A stretch of 10,095 bases of DNA from an uncultured Clostridia bacterium (GCA_947630315.1 CANRHA010000047.1:1-10095); one strand, 5' to 3'; shown: positions 1 through 8,098, counted from the stretch's first letter. Numbers and translations are program-made. Notes: generated by a model from the letters alone, not told the origin.

Positions 1-76
1 CCGAGAGCACCTCGGTCCAATCCTTTTCTCGATAAAATAGAGCTCGGCGAAAAGGATTGGACCGAGGTGCTCTCGG
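1..76. repeat. Perfect 28-bp inverted repeat at the window edge
   Basis: Bases 1-28 are the exact reverse complement of bases 49-76, separated by a 20-nt spacer (29-48). Each arm also holds a small nested hairpin (ccgag/ctcgg with a 5-nt loop, at 1-15 and 62-76). The inner arm and spacer encode plausible TopA sequence (LDKIELGEKDW, then TEVLSGFY). The outer arm reads PRAPRSNPF in the same frame, which does not look like the TopA segment normally found before the LDKI/EKDW region. I infer that the outer arm is a fold-back copy of downstream coding DNA, as arises at contig ends or from amplification chimeras, rather than a functional hairpin. The palindrome itself is certain; its cause is inference. 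Confidence 0.9.
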
Positions 77-510
77 GCTTCTACGACGGCTTTGACAAGA
101 GCCTTAAACAGGCCGAGACCGACATGGAGGGCAAAAGGGTAAAGATACCCGACGAAAAGACGGATATAATCTGCGAACAGTGCGGCAAGCCGATGGTAAT
201 AAAAATCGGCAAGTACGGAAAATTCCTCGCCTGCACAGGCTTCCCGGAATGCAAGAACACCCGCAGGATTGTTCTGACAACGCCGGGAAAGTGCCCTGTA
301 TGCGGAAAAAATATAATCCAGAGAAAGACAAAGCGCGCAAAAAAATACTTCGGCTGCGAGGACAACCCGAACTGCAAGTTCATGACCTGGGATACCCCGA
401 CCGCCGAGACCTGCCCGACCTGCGGCAGCACGCTGTTCAACAAGGGCGGCGCCCACGGAAAACTCATCTGCCACAAAGAGGGCTGCGGGTATGAAAGGGA
501 TATGAAGTGA
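1..510 (+). CDS. topA: DNA topoisomerase I, C-terminal part (5' partial)
   Basis: This is the 3' end of type IA DNA topoisomerase I, the enzyme that relaxes negatively supercoiled DNA through a transient 5'-phosphotyrosine break; the catalytic domains lie upstream of the window. The frame is open from base 1 and ends at TGA 508-510. The EKDW-TEVL-FY stretch resembles the end of the core domain. Three tetracysteine zinc-ribbon repeats follow, starting CEQC (about 172-270), CPVC (about 294-375) and CPTC (about 412-495), each with its second cysteine pair as CxxxxC or similar, giving twelve cysteines as expected for the DNA-binding tail. The frame 1-28 is doubtful because it is the outer arm of a perfect palindrome; authentic TopA probably begins near base 29. 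The stop overlaps the trmFO start by 4 nt. A GTG at 67 lies inside the gene and is not a real start. Confidence 0.93.
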   Translation, partial: PRAPRSNPFLDKIELGEKDWTEVLSGFYDGFDKSLKQAETDMEGKRVKIPDEKTDIICEQCGKPMVIKIGKYGKFLACTGFPECKNTRRIVLTTPGKCPVCGKNIIQRKTKRAKKYFGCEDNPNCKFMTWDTPTAETCPTCGSTLFNKGGAHGKLICHKEGCGYERDMK

Positions 511-1835
511 ACGCGGTAAAGGTCATAGGCGCGGGGCTTGCGGGCTGCGAGGCCGCCTGGATGCTTGCAAAGAGCGGGATATCCGTTATGCTGTATGAAA
601 TGAAGCCGGAAAAATTTACCCCGGCGCACAGCTACAAGGGTTTTTCCGAGCTTGTTTGTTCCAATTCGCTGAAGGCCGAAAGGCTCGGTTCCGCCGCAGG
701 GCTTTTAAAAGAGGAGATGCGCCGCTTAGGCTCGATATCAATGGAATCTGCGGAGCTTTCAAAGGTTCCTGCGGGAGGGGCGCTCGCCGTGAACCGCGAG
801 CAGTTTTCCGATCACATCACAGAAAAGATCAAAAACCACCCGCTTATAACGGTAATTGAGGGCGAGGTTGCGGATATCCCCGACGGCGATGTGATTATTG
901 CTACCGGGCCGCTTACTTCCGATTCGCTTTCAGACAGCATAAAAAAGCTTGTCGGGGCTGATTATCTGTATTTTCATGACGCCGCCGCGCCGATAGTTAC
1001 CGCCGAGAGCCTTGACCGCTCATTGGTTTTCGGGGCGTCAAGATACGGCAGGGGCGGGGAGGACTACCTCAACTGCCCGATGGATAAAGACGAGTATCTT
1101 GAATTTTATAACGCGCTGATATCGGCCGAGACCGCGCCGCTGCATGATTTTGATACAGCCGGCGGCTACACCGTTTATGAGGGCTGTATGCCTGTAGAGG
1201 CGCTTGCCAAGAGGGGTCAGGATTGCTTAAGGTTCGGGCCGATGAAGCCGGTAGGGCTTACCGACCCGCGCACAGGAAAGCGGCCCTATGCGGTTTTGCA
1301 GCTAAGGCTTGAAAACCTTGACGGCACGCTTTATAACCTTGTAGGGTTCCAGACAAATCTCAGATTCGGCGAACAAAAGCGGGTATTTTCGATGATCCCC
1401 GGGCTTAAGGACGCGGAATTTGTCCGCTACGGGGTAATGCACCGAAACACCTACCTCAATTCGCCCGAGCTGCTTGATAGGCATTTCTGCCTGAAAAAAG
1501 AGCCGAGAATATACTTTGCCGGGCAGATCACCGGCGTAGAGGGGTATATAGAATCGGCGGCAAGCGGGATTTACGCGGCGCTGTCGCTTTCAAGAAAACT
1601 AAAGGGCAAGGCCGAGATCACCCTGCCGAGAGAGACGATGATCGGCGCGCTTTCAGAGTATGTTGAAACCGGCTCGCCATCGGGATTTCAGCCGATGGGT
1701 TCAAATATGGGCATACTTCCGCCGCTGCCCGAAAAAATTCGCGGAAAACAGGAGAAGTACGAGGCTCTTGCCGAGCGCTCGCTGAATATACTTGAAAATA
1801 TCCTGGGAGGTAAAAACTATGAGGATTATTGTTGA
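507..1835 (+). CDS. trmFO: TrmFO, folate/FAD-dependent tRNA (uracil-54) methyltransferase
   Basis: It methylates U54 in the T-loop of tRNA using methylenetetrahydrofolate and reduced FAD, the folate route typical of many Firmicutes rather than the SAM-dependent TrmA route. The N-terminus has a dinucleotide-binding GxGxxG motif (GAGLAGCEAA, residues 8-17). The CSNS motif places a cysteine at residue 51 and EGCMPVE another at 227, matching the two catalytically important cysteines of Bacillus TrmFO. A GQITGVEGYIESAASG segment near residue 340 is typical of the C-terminal FAD region. The length of 442 aa is usual for the family. The GTG start (507-509) is chosen because it makes a GTGA overlap with the topA stop and has an AAAGGG ribosome-binding site 7-8 nt upstream. 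topA-trmFO adjacency is conserved in Firmicutes. Function is assigned with high confidence from motifs. Confidence 0.96.
   Translation: MNAVKVIGAGLAGCEAAWMLAKSGISVMLYEMKPEKFTPAHSYKGFSELVCSNSLKAERLGSAAGLLKEEMRRLGSISMESAELSKVPAGGALAVNREQFSDHITEKIKNHPLITVIEGEVADIPDGDVIIATGPLTSDSLSDSIKKLVGADYLYFHDAAAPIVTAESLDRSLVFGASRYGRGGEDYLNCPMDKDEYLEFYNALISAETAPLHDFDTAGGYTVYEGCMPVEALAKRGQDCLRFGPMKPVGLTDPRTGKRPYAVLQLRLENLDGTLYNLVGFQTNLRFGEQKRVFSMIPGLKDAEFVRYGVMHRNTYLNSPELLDRHFCLKKEPRIYFAGQITGVEGYIESAASGIYAALSLSRKLKGKAEITLPRETMIGALSEYVETGSPSGFQPMGSNMGILPPLPEKIRGKQEKYEALAERSLNILENILGGKNYEDYC
1805..1810 (+). promoter_or_regulatory. Ribosome-binding site deciding the plsX start
   Basis: GGGAGG ends 8 nt before the ATG at 1819 and lies inside the last codons of trmFO. 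It supports 1819 as the plsX start over the in-frame TTG at 1792, which would add nine residues (MKISWEVKT) not expected on PlsX. Confidence 0.8.
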
Positions 1836-2835
1836 CGGCTTTGGCGGCGACAATGCGCCGCTCGAGGTTTTAAAGGGCTGCGTTCAGGCAGTCGACGGCC
1901 TTGGGGTCGATATAACCGTTGTCGGCGACGTTGAACAGATAAAGTCATGTTCAAAGGCCAACGGCATCGACATTTCAAAGCTCGATCTTCGCGACGCTGA
2001 CGGCGTTATGGAGGTGTGCTACGAGCCCACTAAGATACTTAAAGAATACAACGGGACCTCTATGGCCGTAGGGCTTAAAATGCTTGCAAACGGCGAGGGC
2101 GACGCGTTTTTATCGGCGGGTTCCACCGGAGCGCTCGTAGCCGGGACCACCTTTATCGTAAAGCGCCAGCGCGGCATTAAAAGGGTGGCGCTTGCGACCC
2201 TTATACCCACCCTCAAAGGCTCTACGCTTCTGTTGGATTGCGGTGCCAACGCCGACTGCCGGCCCGAGATGCTTGCACAGTTCGGGGTCATGGGCGCGGC
2301 GTACATAAACCGGTTCATGGGCATAAAAAAGCCGGGGGTCGCGCTTGCAAATATAGGCGCCGAGCCGTCAAAGGGCAGAGAGCTTGAGCTTTCAAGCTAT
2401 AAGCTTTTAGAGGCTTCGCCCGTAAACTTTATCGGCAATATCGAGGGCAGGGATATCCCGCTCGGCGAGGCCGACGTAGTCGTAACCGACGGCTTTACCG
2501 GCAATCTCATACTTAAAAGTATCGAGGGAATGGGAAAATTCTTCTCAACAAGTCTGAAGGAGATGCTGACCGGCGGACTCAGTTCAAAGCTTGGCGCGGC
2601 GCTTCTGATAAAGAAAATAAACAACTTCAAAAAGAAGATGGACTACACGGAACACGGCGGCGCACCGCTTTTGGGCGCGCAGAAGCCGGTAATAAAAGCC
2701 CACGGCTCGTCGAACGCAAAGGCGTTTTACAACGCCGTAAGGCAGGCTAAGATCTGCGTTGAAAACAACCTTGTCGACGAGATAGCTAAGGGTCTTGAAG
2801 CCCTTGAAGCCTCAAAGCAAGAGGAACAGGGCTGA
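1819..2835 (+). CDS. plsX: PlsX, phosphate acyltransferase (acyl-ACP:phosphate)
   Basis: PlsX makes acyl-phosphate from acyl-ACP and inorganic phosphate. Acyl-phosphate is the donor for PlsY, so the enzyme starts phosphatidic acid synthesis; it is a soluble protein that associates peripherally with the membrane. The start used here gives 338 aa, the usual length, beginning MRIIVDGFGGDNAP, which matches the conserved N-terminal (A/G)-GGD-x-AP motif. Other family blocks are SAGSTGALVAG (residues 99-109), LLDCGANAD, QFGVMGAAY and TDGFTGNLILKSIEG. It overlaps the end of trmFO by 17 nt, suggesting translational coupling. The plsX-rnc-smc-ftsY order is a classic Firmicutes arrangement, but acpP, which often sits between plsX and rnc, is absent: only 14 nt separate the two genes. 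I see no FapR-like operator, and no intergenic space exists for one here. Confidence 0.96.
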   Translation: MRIIVDGFGGDNAPLEVLKGCVQAVDGLGVDITVVGDVEQIKSCSKANGIDISKLDLRDADGVMEVCYEPTKILKEYNGTSMAVGLKMLANGEGDAFLSAGSTGALVAGTTFIVKRQRGIKRVALATLIPTLKGSTLLLDCGANADCRPEMLAQFGVMGAAYINRFMGIKKPGVALANIGAEPSKGRELELSSYKLLEASPVNFIGNIEGRDIPLGEADVVVTDGFTGNLILKSIEGMGKFFSTSLKEMLTGGLSSKLGAALLIKKINNFKKKMDYTEHGGAPLLGAQKPVIKAHGSSNAKAFYNAVRQAKICVENNLVDEIAKGLEALEASKQEEQG

Positions 2836-2849
2836 TATCGGGAGGCAAA

Positions 2850-3542
2850 ATGGAACGTCTTGAAGAATTTCAGAATGTGATAGGCTACCGCTTCAAAAAT
2901 CAGGATCTGCTTTTTGAGGCGCTCTCGCATTCCTCTTTCGCCAACGAATCGAAACACCGCTACCGCTCGAACGAACGCCTTGAATTTTTGGGCGATTCGG
3001 TCCTTTCGATAGTCGTTTCGGATCACATCTTTGAGAACTGTAAGGATATCCCCGAGGGCGAGCTTACAAAGACAAGGGCAACCCTTGTGTGTGAAAAGGC
3101 TCTGCATCAGTTCGGCGAGCAGATAAACCTCGGGAAGTATATAATGCTCGGAAAAGGCGAGGAGCTTGCCGGGGGCCGCGAGAGGCCATCTATAATCGCC
3201 GACGCCTTTGAAGCCGTTATAGCGGCTATATATCTTGACGGCGGAATGGAGCCTGCAAAGCGCCATATACTGAGGTTTTTACCCAACGATATCCAGGGCG
3301 CTGCCGCAGCGGCATACGACGACTACAAGACGATATTGCAGGAGATAATCCAAAAGAACCCCGAGGAACATGTCGAATACAAGCTCGTAGGGGAATCAGG
3401 CCCCGACCACAACAAGATGTTCACCGTAAGGGTGATGCTCAACTCGAACGTAATAGGCGAGGGCACCGCGCACAGCAAAAAATCCGCCGAACAGATAGCC
3501 GCCCATGAGGCGCTAAAGCTGATGGGGTGGACAAAAAGGTGA
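2850..3542 (+). CDS. rnc: Ribonuclease III
   Basis: RNase III cleaves double-stranded RNA with two-nucleotide 3' overhangs and processes rRNA precursors and structured mRNAs. The 230-aa length is standard. The nuclease signature NERLEFLGDS (residues 41-50) supplies acidic residues E42, E45 and D49, and IIADAFEAVIAAIYLDGG supplies D118 and E121, so the catalytic acidic set is complete. A double-stranded RNA-binding domain occupies about residues 157-226, beginning DYKTILQE and ending with the KKSAEQIAAHEAL helix. The ATG at 2850 follows GGGAGG (2840-2845) with a short 4-nt spacing. The gene lies 14 nt after plsX and overlaps the next gene by 4 nt (GTGA), so it is almost certainly co-transcribed. 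Autoregulation through a 5' leader hairpin, known in some bacteria, cannot be seen here because there is no leader of its own. Confidence 0.97.
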   Translation: MERLEEFQNVIGYRFKNQDLLFEALSHSSFANESKHRYRSNERLEFLGDSVLSIVVSDHIFENCKDIPEGELTKTRATLVCEKALHQFGEQINLGKYIMLGKGEELAGGRERPSIIADAFEAVIAAIYLDGGMEPAKRHILRFLPNDIQGAAAAAYDDYKTILQEIIQKNPEEHVEYKLVGESGPDHNKMFTVRVMLNSNVIGEGTAHSKKSAEQIAAHEALKLMGWTKR

Positions 3543-4531
3543 GCAAGCGGGCTTCTGTTGCAATTTTTGTTCCGCATGTCGGCTGCCCGCACAGGTGCAG
3601 CTTTTGCGACCAAAGGGCTATAACCGGTACCGCTGTGCTTCCCCGCGCCGATGACGTAACGCGCGCCTGTGAAAGGGCTGTGGAAACCGGCGCAGACCCC
3701 AAAAACACCGAGATAGCCTTTTTCGGCGGAAGCTTTACCGCCATACCCAAAAGCTATATGCTTGAACTTCTTGAAGCGGCTCAGCCGTATATAAAGCGCG
3801 GGTTCAAGGGCATTCGCCTTTCAACAAGACCCGACGCTGTTGACCCCGAGGTTCTGGAGCTTCTTAAGGATCACGGCGTGACCTCGATCGAGCTCGGCGC
3901 GCAGTCGATGTCTGACGAAGTTCTTGAAAAAAATATGCGCGGGCATAACGCCGAGAGCGTGGAGAAGGCTTCAAAGCTTGTAAAGGAATATGGCTTTACG
4001 CTCGGCTTACAGATGATGGTCGGGCTTTACGGCTCGACGCCGAAGCTTGACAGGTACACCGCCGAGCGCCTTATAAGCTTAAAGCCGAGCGAAGCGAGGA
4101 TATACCCCGCCGTGATACTTAAGAACACCCGTCTCGGCGAGCTTTTCCTCAGCGGAGAGTACCGCCCGTATGACTTTGACGAAGCCGTATCGCTTTGCGC
4201 CGACATTCTGACCATGTTTGAGGAGGCCGGGATATCGGTAATAAAGCTCGGGCTTCATTCCTCGGCCGACGTCGAATCGGACATGCTCGGAGGGCTTTAT
4301 CACCCGGCGTTCAGAGAGCTTTGCGAGTCGCTTATCTACAGAAGAAAGATGGAGGCGCTCTGCGGCGCTGACAAGGCGGTTACCTTTACAGTGCCCGAAA
4401 GAATGTTATCCAGGGCATTGGGGCATCACAGGGCGAATGCGGAATATTTTCGCCTAAAGGGTATAGATGTAAAAATAAAAGCGTCGCCCTTCCAGAGCGA
4501 ATATCTCATTAAACAAACGGAGGACAACTAA
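3539..4531 (+). CDS. Elp3-like radical SAM protein of the rnc-smc interval
   Basis: The protein carries a radical SAM cluster motif CPHRCSFC (C16, C20, C23 in 330 aa) that would bind a [4Fe-4S] cluster and S-adenosylmethionine. GGSFT (63-67) is the usual SAM-contacting glycine motif. Central blocks (LSTRPDAVDPE, IELGAQSM, GLQMMVGLYGST) and a C-terminal segment with ALGHHRAN resemble the radical SAM half of Elp3 and the Radical_SAM_C extension. It is too short to hold the acetyltransferase domain of full Elp3, so tRNA U34 modification should not be assumed; substrate and reaction are unknown. Homologues are often annotated 'elongator protein 3' or 'radical SAM protein' at this locus in Clostridia. 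I prefer the GTG at 3539, which gives a 4-nt GTGA overlap with rnc and has GGGGTGG 8 nt upstream. The GTG at 3527 (four residues longer) is possible. It abuts smc directly. Confidence 0.85.
   Translation: MSKRASVAIFVPHVGCPHRCSFCDQRAITGTAVLPRADDVTRACERAVETGADPKNTEIAFFGGSFTAIPKSYMLELLEAAQPYIKRGFKGIRLSTRPDAVDPEVLELLKDHGVTSIELGAQSMSDEVLEKNMRGHNAESVEKASKLVKEYGFTLGLQMMVGLYGSTPKLDRYTAERLISLKPSEARIYPAVILKNTRLGELFLSGEYRPYDFDEAVSLCADILTMFEEAGISVIKLGLHSSADVESDMLGGLYHPAFRELCESLIYRRKMEALCGADKAVTFTVPERMLSRALGHHRANAEYFRLKGIDVKIKASPFQSEYLIKQTEDN
4519..4523 (+). promoter_or_regulatory. Ribosome-binding site for the GTG-started smc
   Basis: GGAGG lies within the last codons of the radical SAM gene, 8 nt before the GTG at 4532. 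It supports a GTG start placed immediately after the upstream TAA, with no intergenic base. The encoded N-terminus (MYLKSLELHGFKSF) matches the canonical SMC start, confirming the choice. Confidence 0.85.
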
Positions 4532-7500
4532 GTGTATCTGAAATCACTTGAACTGCACGGCTTTAAATCCTTTCCCGACAAGGTAACTCTTGAATTTGGA
4601 AAGGGTCTTACCGCCGTTGTAGGGCCCAACGGAAGCGGAAAATCAAATATCGGCGACGCGGTTCGCTGGGTTTTGGGAGAGCAGTCCTCAAAAACCCTCA
4701 GGGGCGGAAAGATGGAGGACGTTATCTTCGGCGGAACTCAGCAGCGCAAGGCGGTAGGCTTTGCTTCGGTAACGCTGAATATAGTCAATGACGATCGCAA
4801 GCTTTCGGTGGATTCTGACGCCGTAAGCGTCACGCGAAAGCTCTACCGCAACGGCGACAGCGAGTACCTTATCAACGGAAACCCGGTCCGCCTGCGCGAT
4901 ATCGTCGAACTGTTCATGGACACCGGCCTCGGCCGCGACGGTTATTCAATAATCGGGCAGGGCAAAGTGGCCGACATTGTAGGCAGCAAATCGGCCGAGC
5001 GGCGAGAAATTTTTGAAGAAGCCGCCGGCATCTCAAAATTCAGATATAAAAAGGCGGAATCGGAAAGGCGGCTTGCCGCAGCCGAGGAGAATATCCTGCG
5101 CCTTAAAGATATACTCTCCGAGCTTGAAGGCAGGGTGGAGCCGTTGAGGGTGCAGTCCGAGAAGGCAAAAAAATACCTTGTTCTCGCCGATTCGCGGCGG
5201 TCTCTTGAAATCGCCGTTTGGACCCACAGGCTCCATGAACTCAAAGGCTCGATAGATGAATTAGAGGACAAGCTTTTAGCTGCAAACGCCGAATATGAGC
5301 ACCTCGGCAACGAGATAGACAGGTGCGACGCGGAGATATCGGAACTTACGCTCAAGCGCCAACAATGCACCGCCGCGGCCGAGGATTACCGCGCAAAAAT
5401 TTCTGAGATTGACGAGCTTAACGCAAGCGCCGCCGCGGATATAGCCGTGCACAAGAACAACATTGGCCACTATAACGATCTCATCTCGGAAAACGAGGCG
5501 AGAAAGGGTGAAATTTCCCTCGGCGAGGAACAGCTCAGGGAGAAAATATCGGAAAAGAAAAAGTACATCGCCGAAACTCAGGCAAAAAAAGATGAACTTG
5601 GCGCAAAGATAGCCGAGATGAGCGAGAGGCTTTCAAAGCTCTCGGTCGAGGCCGACGAGTATGAAAAATCGCTCTCGGGAACAAACGAGGAGCTTAACAG
5701 GCTTTACATCAAAAAATCGGAGCTTAGCTTTTCGATCGCGAACTCGGGGCTTACCAAAGAGGAGCTTCGCAGATCGGTAGATGAGGCCGAGGCTTCGGCG
5801 GCTCAGGGCAAAAAGGCAGTATCGGACGCCGCAGAGGAGCTTAACGAGATTATAAAGGACATTGAGGAAGCCGACGAAACCGCCACAGAGCACCGCAACA
5901 GAATGAACGGCTTCAACATGCTTTATTCAAAAAAAGACGCCCAGCTTAAGGAGCTGAACGCGCAGTTTTCCGACGCGGAGCTTAATATACGCAACCTGAC
6001 CCAGCGCAGGCAGATGCTGATAGACCTTGAAAACTCCATGGAGGGATTTTCGGGCAGCGTAAGGCAGATAGTAAAGGCGGGCCGAAGCGGCCAGCTCAGG
6101 GGAGTAAGGGGCACCGTTGCGCAGATAATCTCGGCAGAACAAAAATACAGCCTTGCCATTGAGACCGCCCTCGGCGGCGCGCTTCAGAATATAGTTGTCG
6201 ACAACGAGGACACTGCAAAGCGCGGCATACGCATTTTAAAGGAGACCAACGGCGGACGCGCCACCTTCCTGCCTCTTACATCTGTAAAGGGTAACACCTT
6301 GACAGAAAAGAATTTAGATATGCAGGAAGGCTATGTCGCCCTTGCAAGCGAGCTTGTGAACTATGAGCCGGAATACGCGGGGATAGTCAATTCTCTGCTC
6401 GGCAGGATAGTTATTGCTGAGGATATAGATCTCGCCACTAACATCGCCAAAAAGTACGGCTACAGGTTCAGGATCATCACCCTTGACGGACAGGTCATCA
6501 ACGCCGGCGGCTCGTTCACCGGCGGCAGCTCGCAGCGTTCAAGCGGCGTGCTTTCGCGCAGAAACGAGATAGAGACCATAACCAAAAAGCTTGAAAAGCT
6601 CTCCGCTTCGCACGAGGCAGACAAGCAGAGGCTTTCATCGCTATCCGCCGAGGTTGAAAAGCTCGGCTACGACCTTGACGGCGAAAGGGATATGATATCC
6701 CGCGCCGAGACTGAAAAGGTCAGGCTCGAGGCGGAGCGCAAGCGAGTTGAACAGCTTATGGAGCAGTACGAGCTGAGGATATCGGAGATCGAAAAAGCCG
6801 CTAAGGAGAACCGCGAGAAGATACTCTCGGCCGATAAGCTTAAAGCCGACAGCGAGGCCGAATTGGCCGAATGCGAGGCGGATATCGAACGCCTTGAATC
6901 GGCGTTGGCGTCCGCTCAGGAGCGCACCGGCGCCGCCAAAGACGATAGAGAAGCGCTCTCGGAGGAGATATCGGGCAGGCGGCTTGAACTTGCGGAGCTT
7001 TCAAAGGATATTGCCGCCGCCGAGGATTCAATAGCCCAGCTCGAACAGAACATCTTAAACTCCGAGGAGGAGTCGAGAAAGTTCGACCTGAGGATCGAAG
7101 AACTTAAACAGGCGATAGAAGACGAAAAGCTTGCTCTTGATGAACGCGCCAAGGAGGCCGAGGAGGCAAAGAAGACCGCGCGGGAGCTCGGCGAAAAGAT
7201 AAAGGACGAGGCTGCAAAGGGTCTTGAATATGAAAGGCAGGCCCAGGTCATAAGGACTCTGCAGCGCTCGAAATCGGATGAAAAGGAGAGCGTTTCGGCG
7301 GAGATATCGCGAATAACCGAGCGCCGAGACAATCTCACCCGCGACAGCGAGGAGATGATCACCCAGCTTTGGGAATCGTATAACCTAACGGTCGCCGAGG
7401 CGGCGGAACAGGCCGAGGACATCGAGGACATGGCCGAAGCGCAGAAGCGCCTCAACGAGATCAAGAACAAAATACGCGCGCTCGGCTCGGTAAATACCGG

Positions 7501-8098
7501 CGCAATAGACGAGTACGAGGAGGTCAGGACCCGGTACGAGTTCCTTTCGGGCCAGCTCTCTGACGTAACGCAGTCAAAGGAGGAGCTTGAAAAGCTTATC
7601 GCGAGCCTCACAAAGAGTATGCGCGAGATATTCACAGAAAACTTCAACAAGATAAACGAAAACTTCAAGACAACATTTGTTGAGCTGTTCGGCGGCGGCA
7701 GGGGAGAGCTTACCCTTACAGACCCCGAAAACGTTTTGGAATCGGGAATAGAGATAAACGTAGCCCCTCCGGGAAAGGTAATAAAGAACCTCTCGCTGCT
7801 TTCGGGCGGAGAACAGGCGTTCGTAGCGATAGCGATATACTTTGCGATACTTAAGCTAAGGCCGTCGCCGTTCTGCATACTTGACGAGATAGAGGCCGCG
7901 CTCGACGACGTAAACGTTACGAGATACGCGCAGTATCTTCGCAATTTTACCGACACCACGCAGTTTATACTCATCACTCACCGCCGCGGAACGATGGAGG
8001 AAGCGGATATTCTCTACGGCGTAACAATGCAGGAAAAGGGCGTTTCCAAGCTTTTGAGAATGGACATAAGCGAGGTTTCGTCAGATCAAATAGAATAA
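4532..8098 (+). CDS. smc: SMC chromosome segregation/condensation ATPase
   Basis: SMC forms the ATP-driven ring that, with ScpA and ScpB, organises and segregates the chromosome. The 1188-aa protein has the full architecture. The N-terminal head carries Walker A GPNGSGKS (31-38) and a GEQS segment (49-52). Charged heptad-rich coiled coil spans about 165-510. The hinge, about 518-675, includes GQLRGVRGTVAQII and ends with AGGSFTGGSS. The return coiled coil runs about 680-1030. The C-terminal head has signature LSGGEQ (1090-1095), Walker B FCILDE (1114-1119, catalytic E1119) and D-loop ALDD. Signature position 6 is Gln rather than the more common Lys/Arg, a variant I believe occurs in related Clostridia. 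The start is GTG directly after the upstream stop with a good ribosome-binding site. No frameshift or truncation is seen. scpAB are not in the window. Confidence 0.98.
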   Translation: MYLKSLELHGFKSFPDKVTLEFGKGLTAVVGPNGSGKSNIGDAVRWVLGEQSSKTLRGGKMEDVIFGGTQQRKAVGFASVTLNIVNDDRKLSVDSDAVSVTRKLYRNGDSEYLINGNPVRLRDIVELFMDTGLGRDGYSIIGQGKVADIVGSKSAERREIFEEAAGISKFRYKKAESERRLAAAEENILRLKDILSELEGRVEPLRVQSEKAKKYLVLADSRRSLEIAVWTHRLHELKGSIDELEDKLLAANAEYEHLGNEIDRCDAEISELTLKRQQCTAAAEDYRAKISEIDELNASAAADIAVHKNNIGHYNDLISENEARKGEISLGEEQLREKISEKKKYIAETQAKKDELGAKIAEMSERLSKLSVEADEYEKSLSGTNEELNRLYIKKSELSFSIANSGLTKEELRRSVDEAEASAAQGKKAVSDAAEELNEIIKDIEEADETATEHRNRMNGFNMLYSKKDAQLKELNAQFSDAELNIRNLTQRRQMLIDLENSMEGFSGSVRQIVKAGRSGQLRGVRGTVAQIISAEQKYSLAIETALGGALQNIVVDNEDTAKRGIRILKETNGGRATFLPLTSVKGNTLTEKNLDMQEGYVALASELVNYEPEYAGIVNSLLGRIVIAEDIDLATNIAKKYGYRFRIITLDGQVINAGGSFTGGSSQRSSGVLSRRNEIETITKKLEKLSASHEADKQRLSSLSAEVEKLGYDLDGERDMISRAETEKVRLEAERKRVEQLMEQYELRISEIEKAAKENREKILSADKLKADSEAELAECEADIERLESALASAQERTGAAKDDREALSEEISGRRLELAELSKDIAAAEDSIAQLEQNILNSEEESRKFDLRIEELKQAIEDEKLALDERAKEAEEAKKTARELGEKIKDEAAKGLEYERQAQVIRTLQRSKSDEKESVSAEISRITERRDNLTRDSEEMITQLWESYNLTVAEAAEQAEDIEDMAEAQKRLNEIKNKIRALGSVNTGAIDEYEEVRTRYEFLSGQLSDVTQSKEELEKLIASLTKSMREIFTENFNKINENFKTTFVELFGGGRGELTLTDPENVLESGIEINVAPPGKVIKNLSLLSGGEQAFVAIAIYFAILKLRPSPFCILDEIEAALDDVNVTRYAQYLRNFTDTTQFILITHRRGTMEEADILYGVTMQEKGVSKLLRMDISEVSSDQIE

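Noticed and set aside
1..76. Transcription terminator or attachment site made by the edge palindrome
   Set aside because: There is no U-tract after the stem, the 20-nt loop is long, and it lies in frame within topA. A fold-back artefact explains it better.
81..629. 182-codon minus-strand open frame across topA and trmFO
   Set aside because: It is antisense to zinc-ribbon codons and the TrmFO FAD motif, with no family resemblance; the plus-strand genes explain the sequence fully.
1792..1818. TTG start extending plsX by nine residues
   Set aside because: The ribosome-binding site GGGAGG at 1805-1810 would fall inside the coding sequence, and the protein from the ATG at 1819 begins exactly at the conserved PlsX N-terminus.
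2727..3266. 179-codon minus-strand open frame across plsX and rnc
   Set aside because: It is antisense to the RNase III catalytic region and the plsX end, with no recognisable protein family.
6916..7977. 353-codon open frame on the minus strand inside smc
   Set aside because: It lies wholly antisense to the conserved SMC C-terminal coiled coil and head, is very serine-rich as expected from the complement of Glu/Lys-rich codons, and has no recognisable domain. It is a shadow of coding bias.
4700..8000. Frequent GCCGAG hexamers as a possible genome-wide signal sequence
   Set aside because: They occur mostly in frame as Ala-Glu codon pairs in coiled-coil and other acidic segments. Codon preference explains them, and a signal motif would need genome-wide strand-bias counts.
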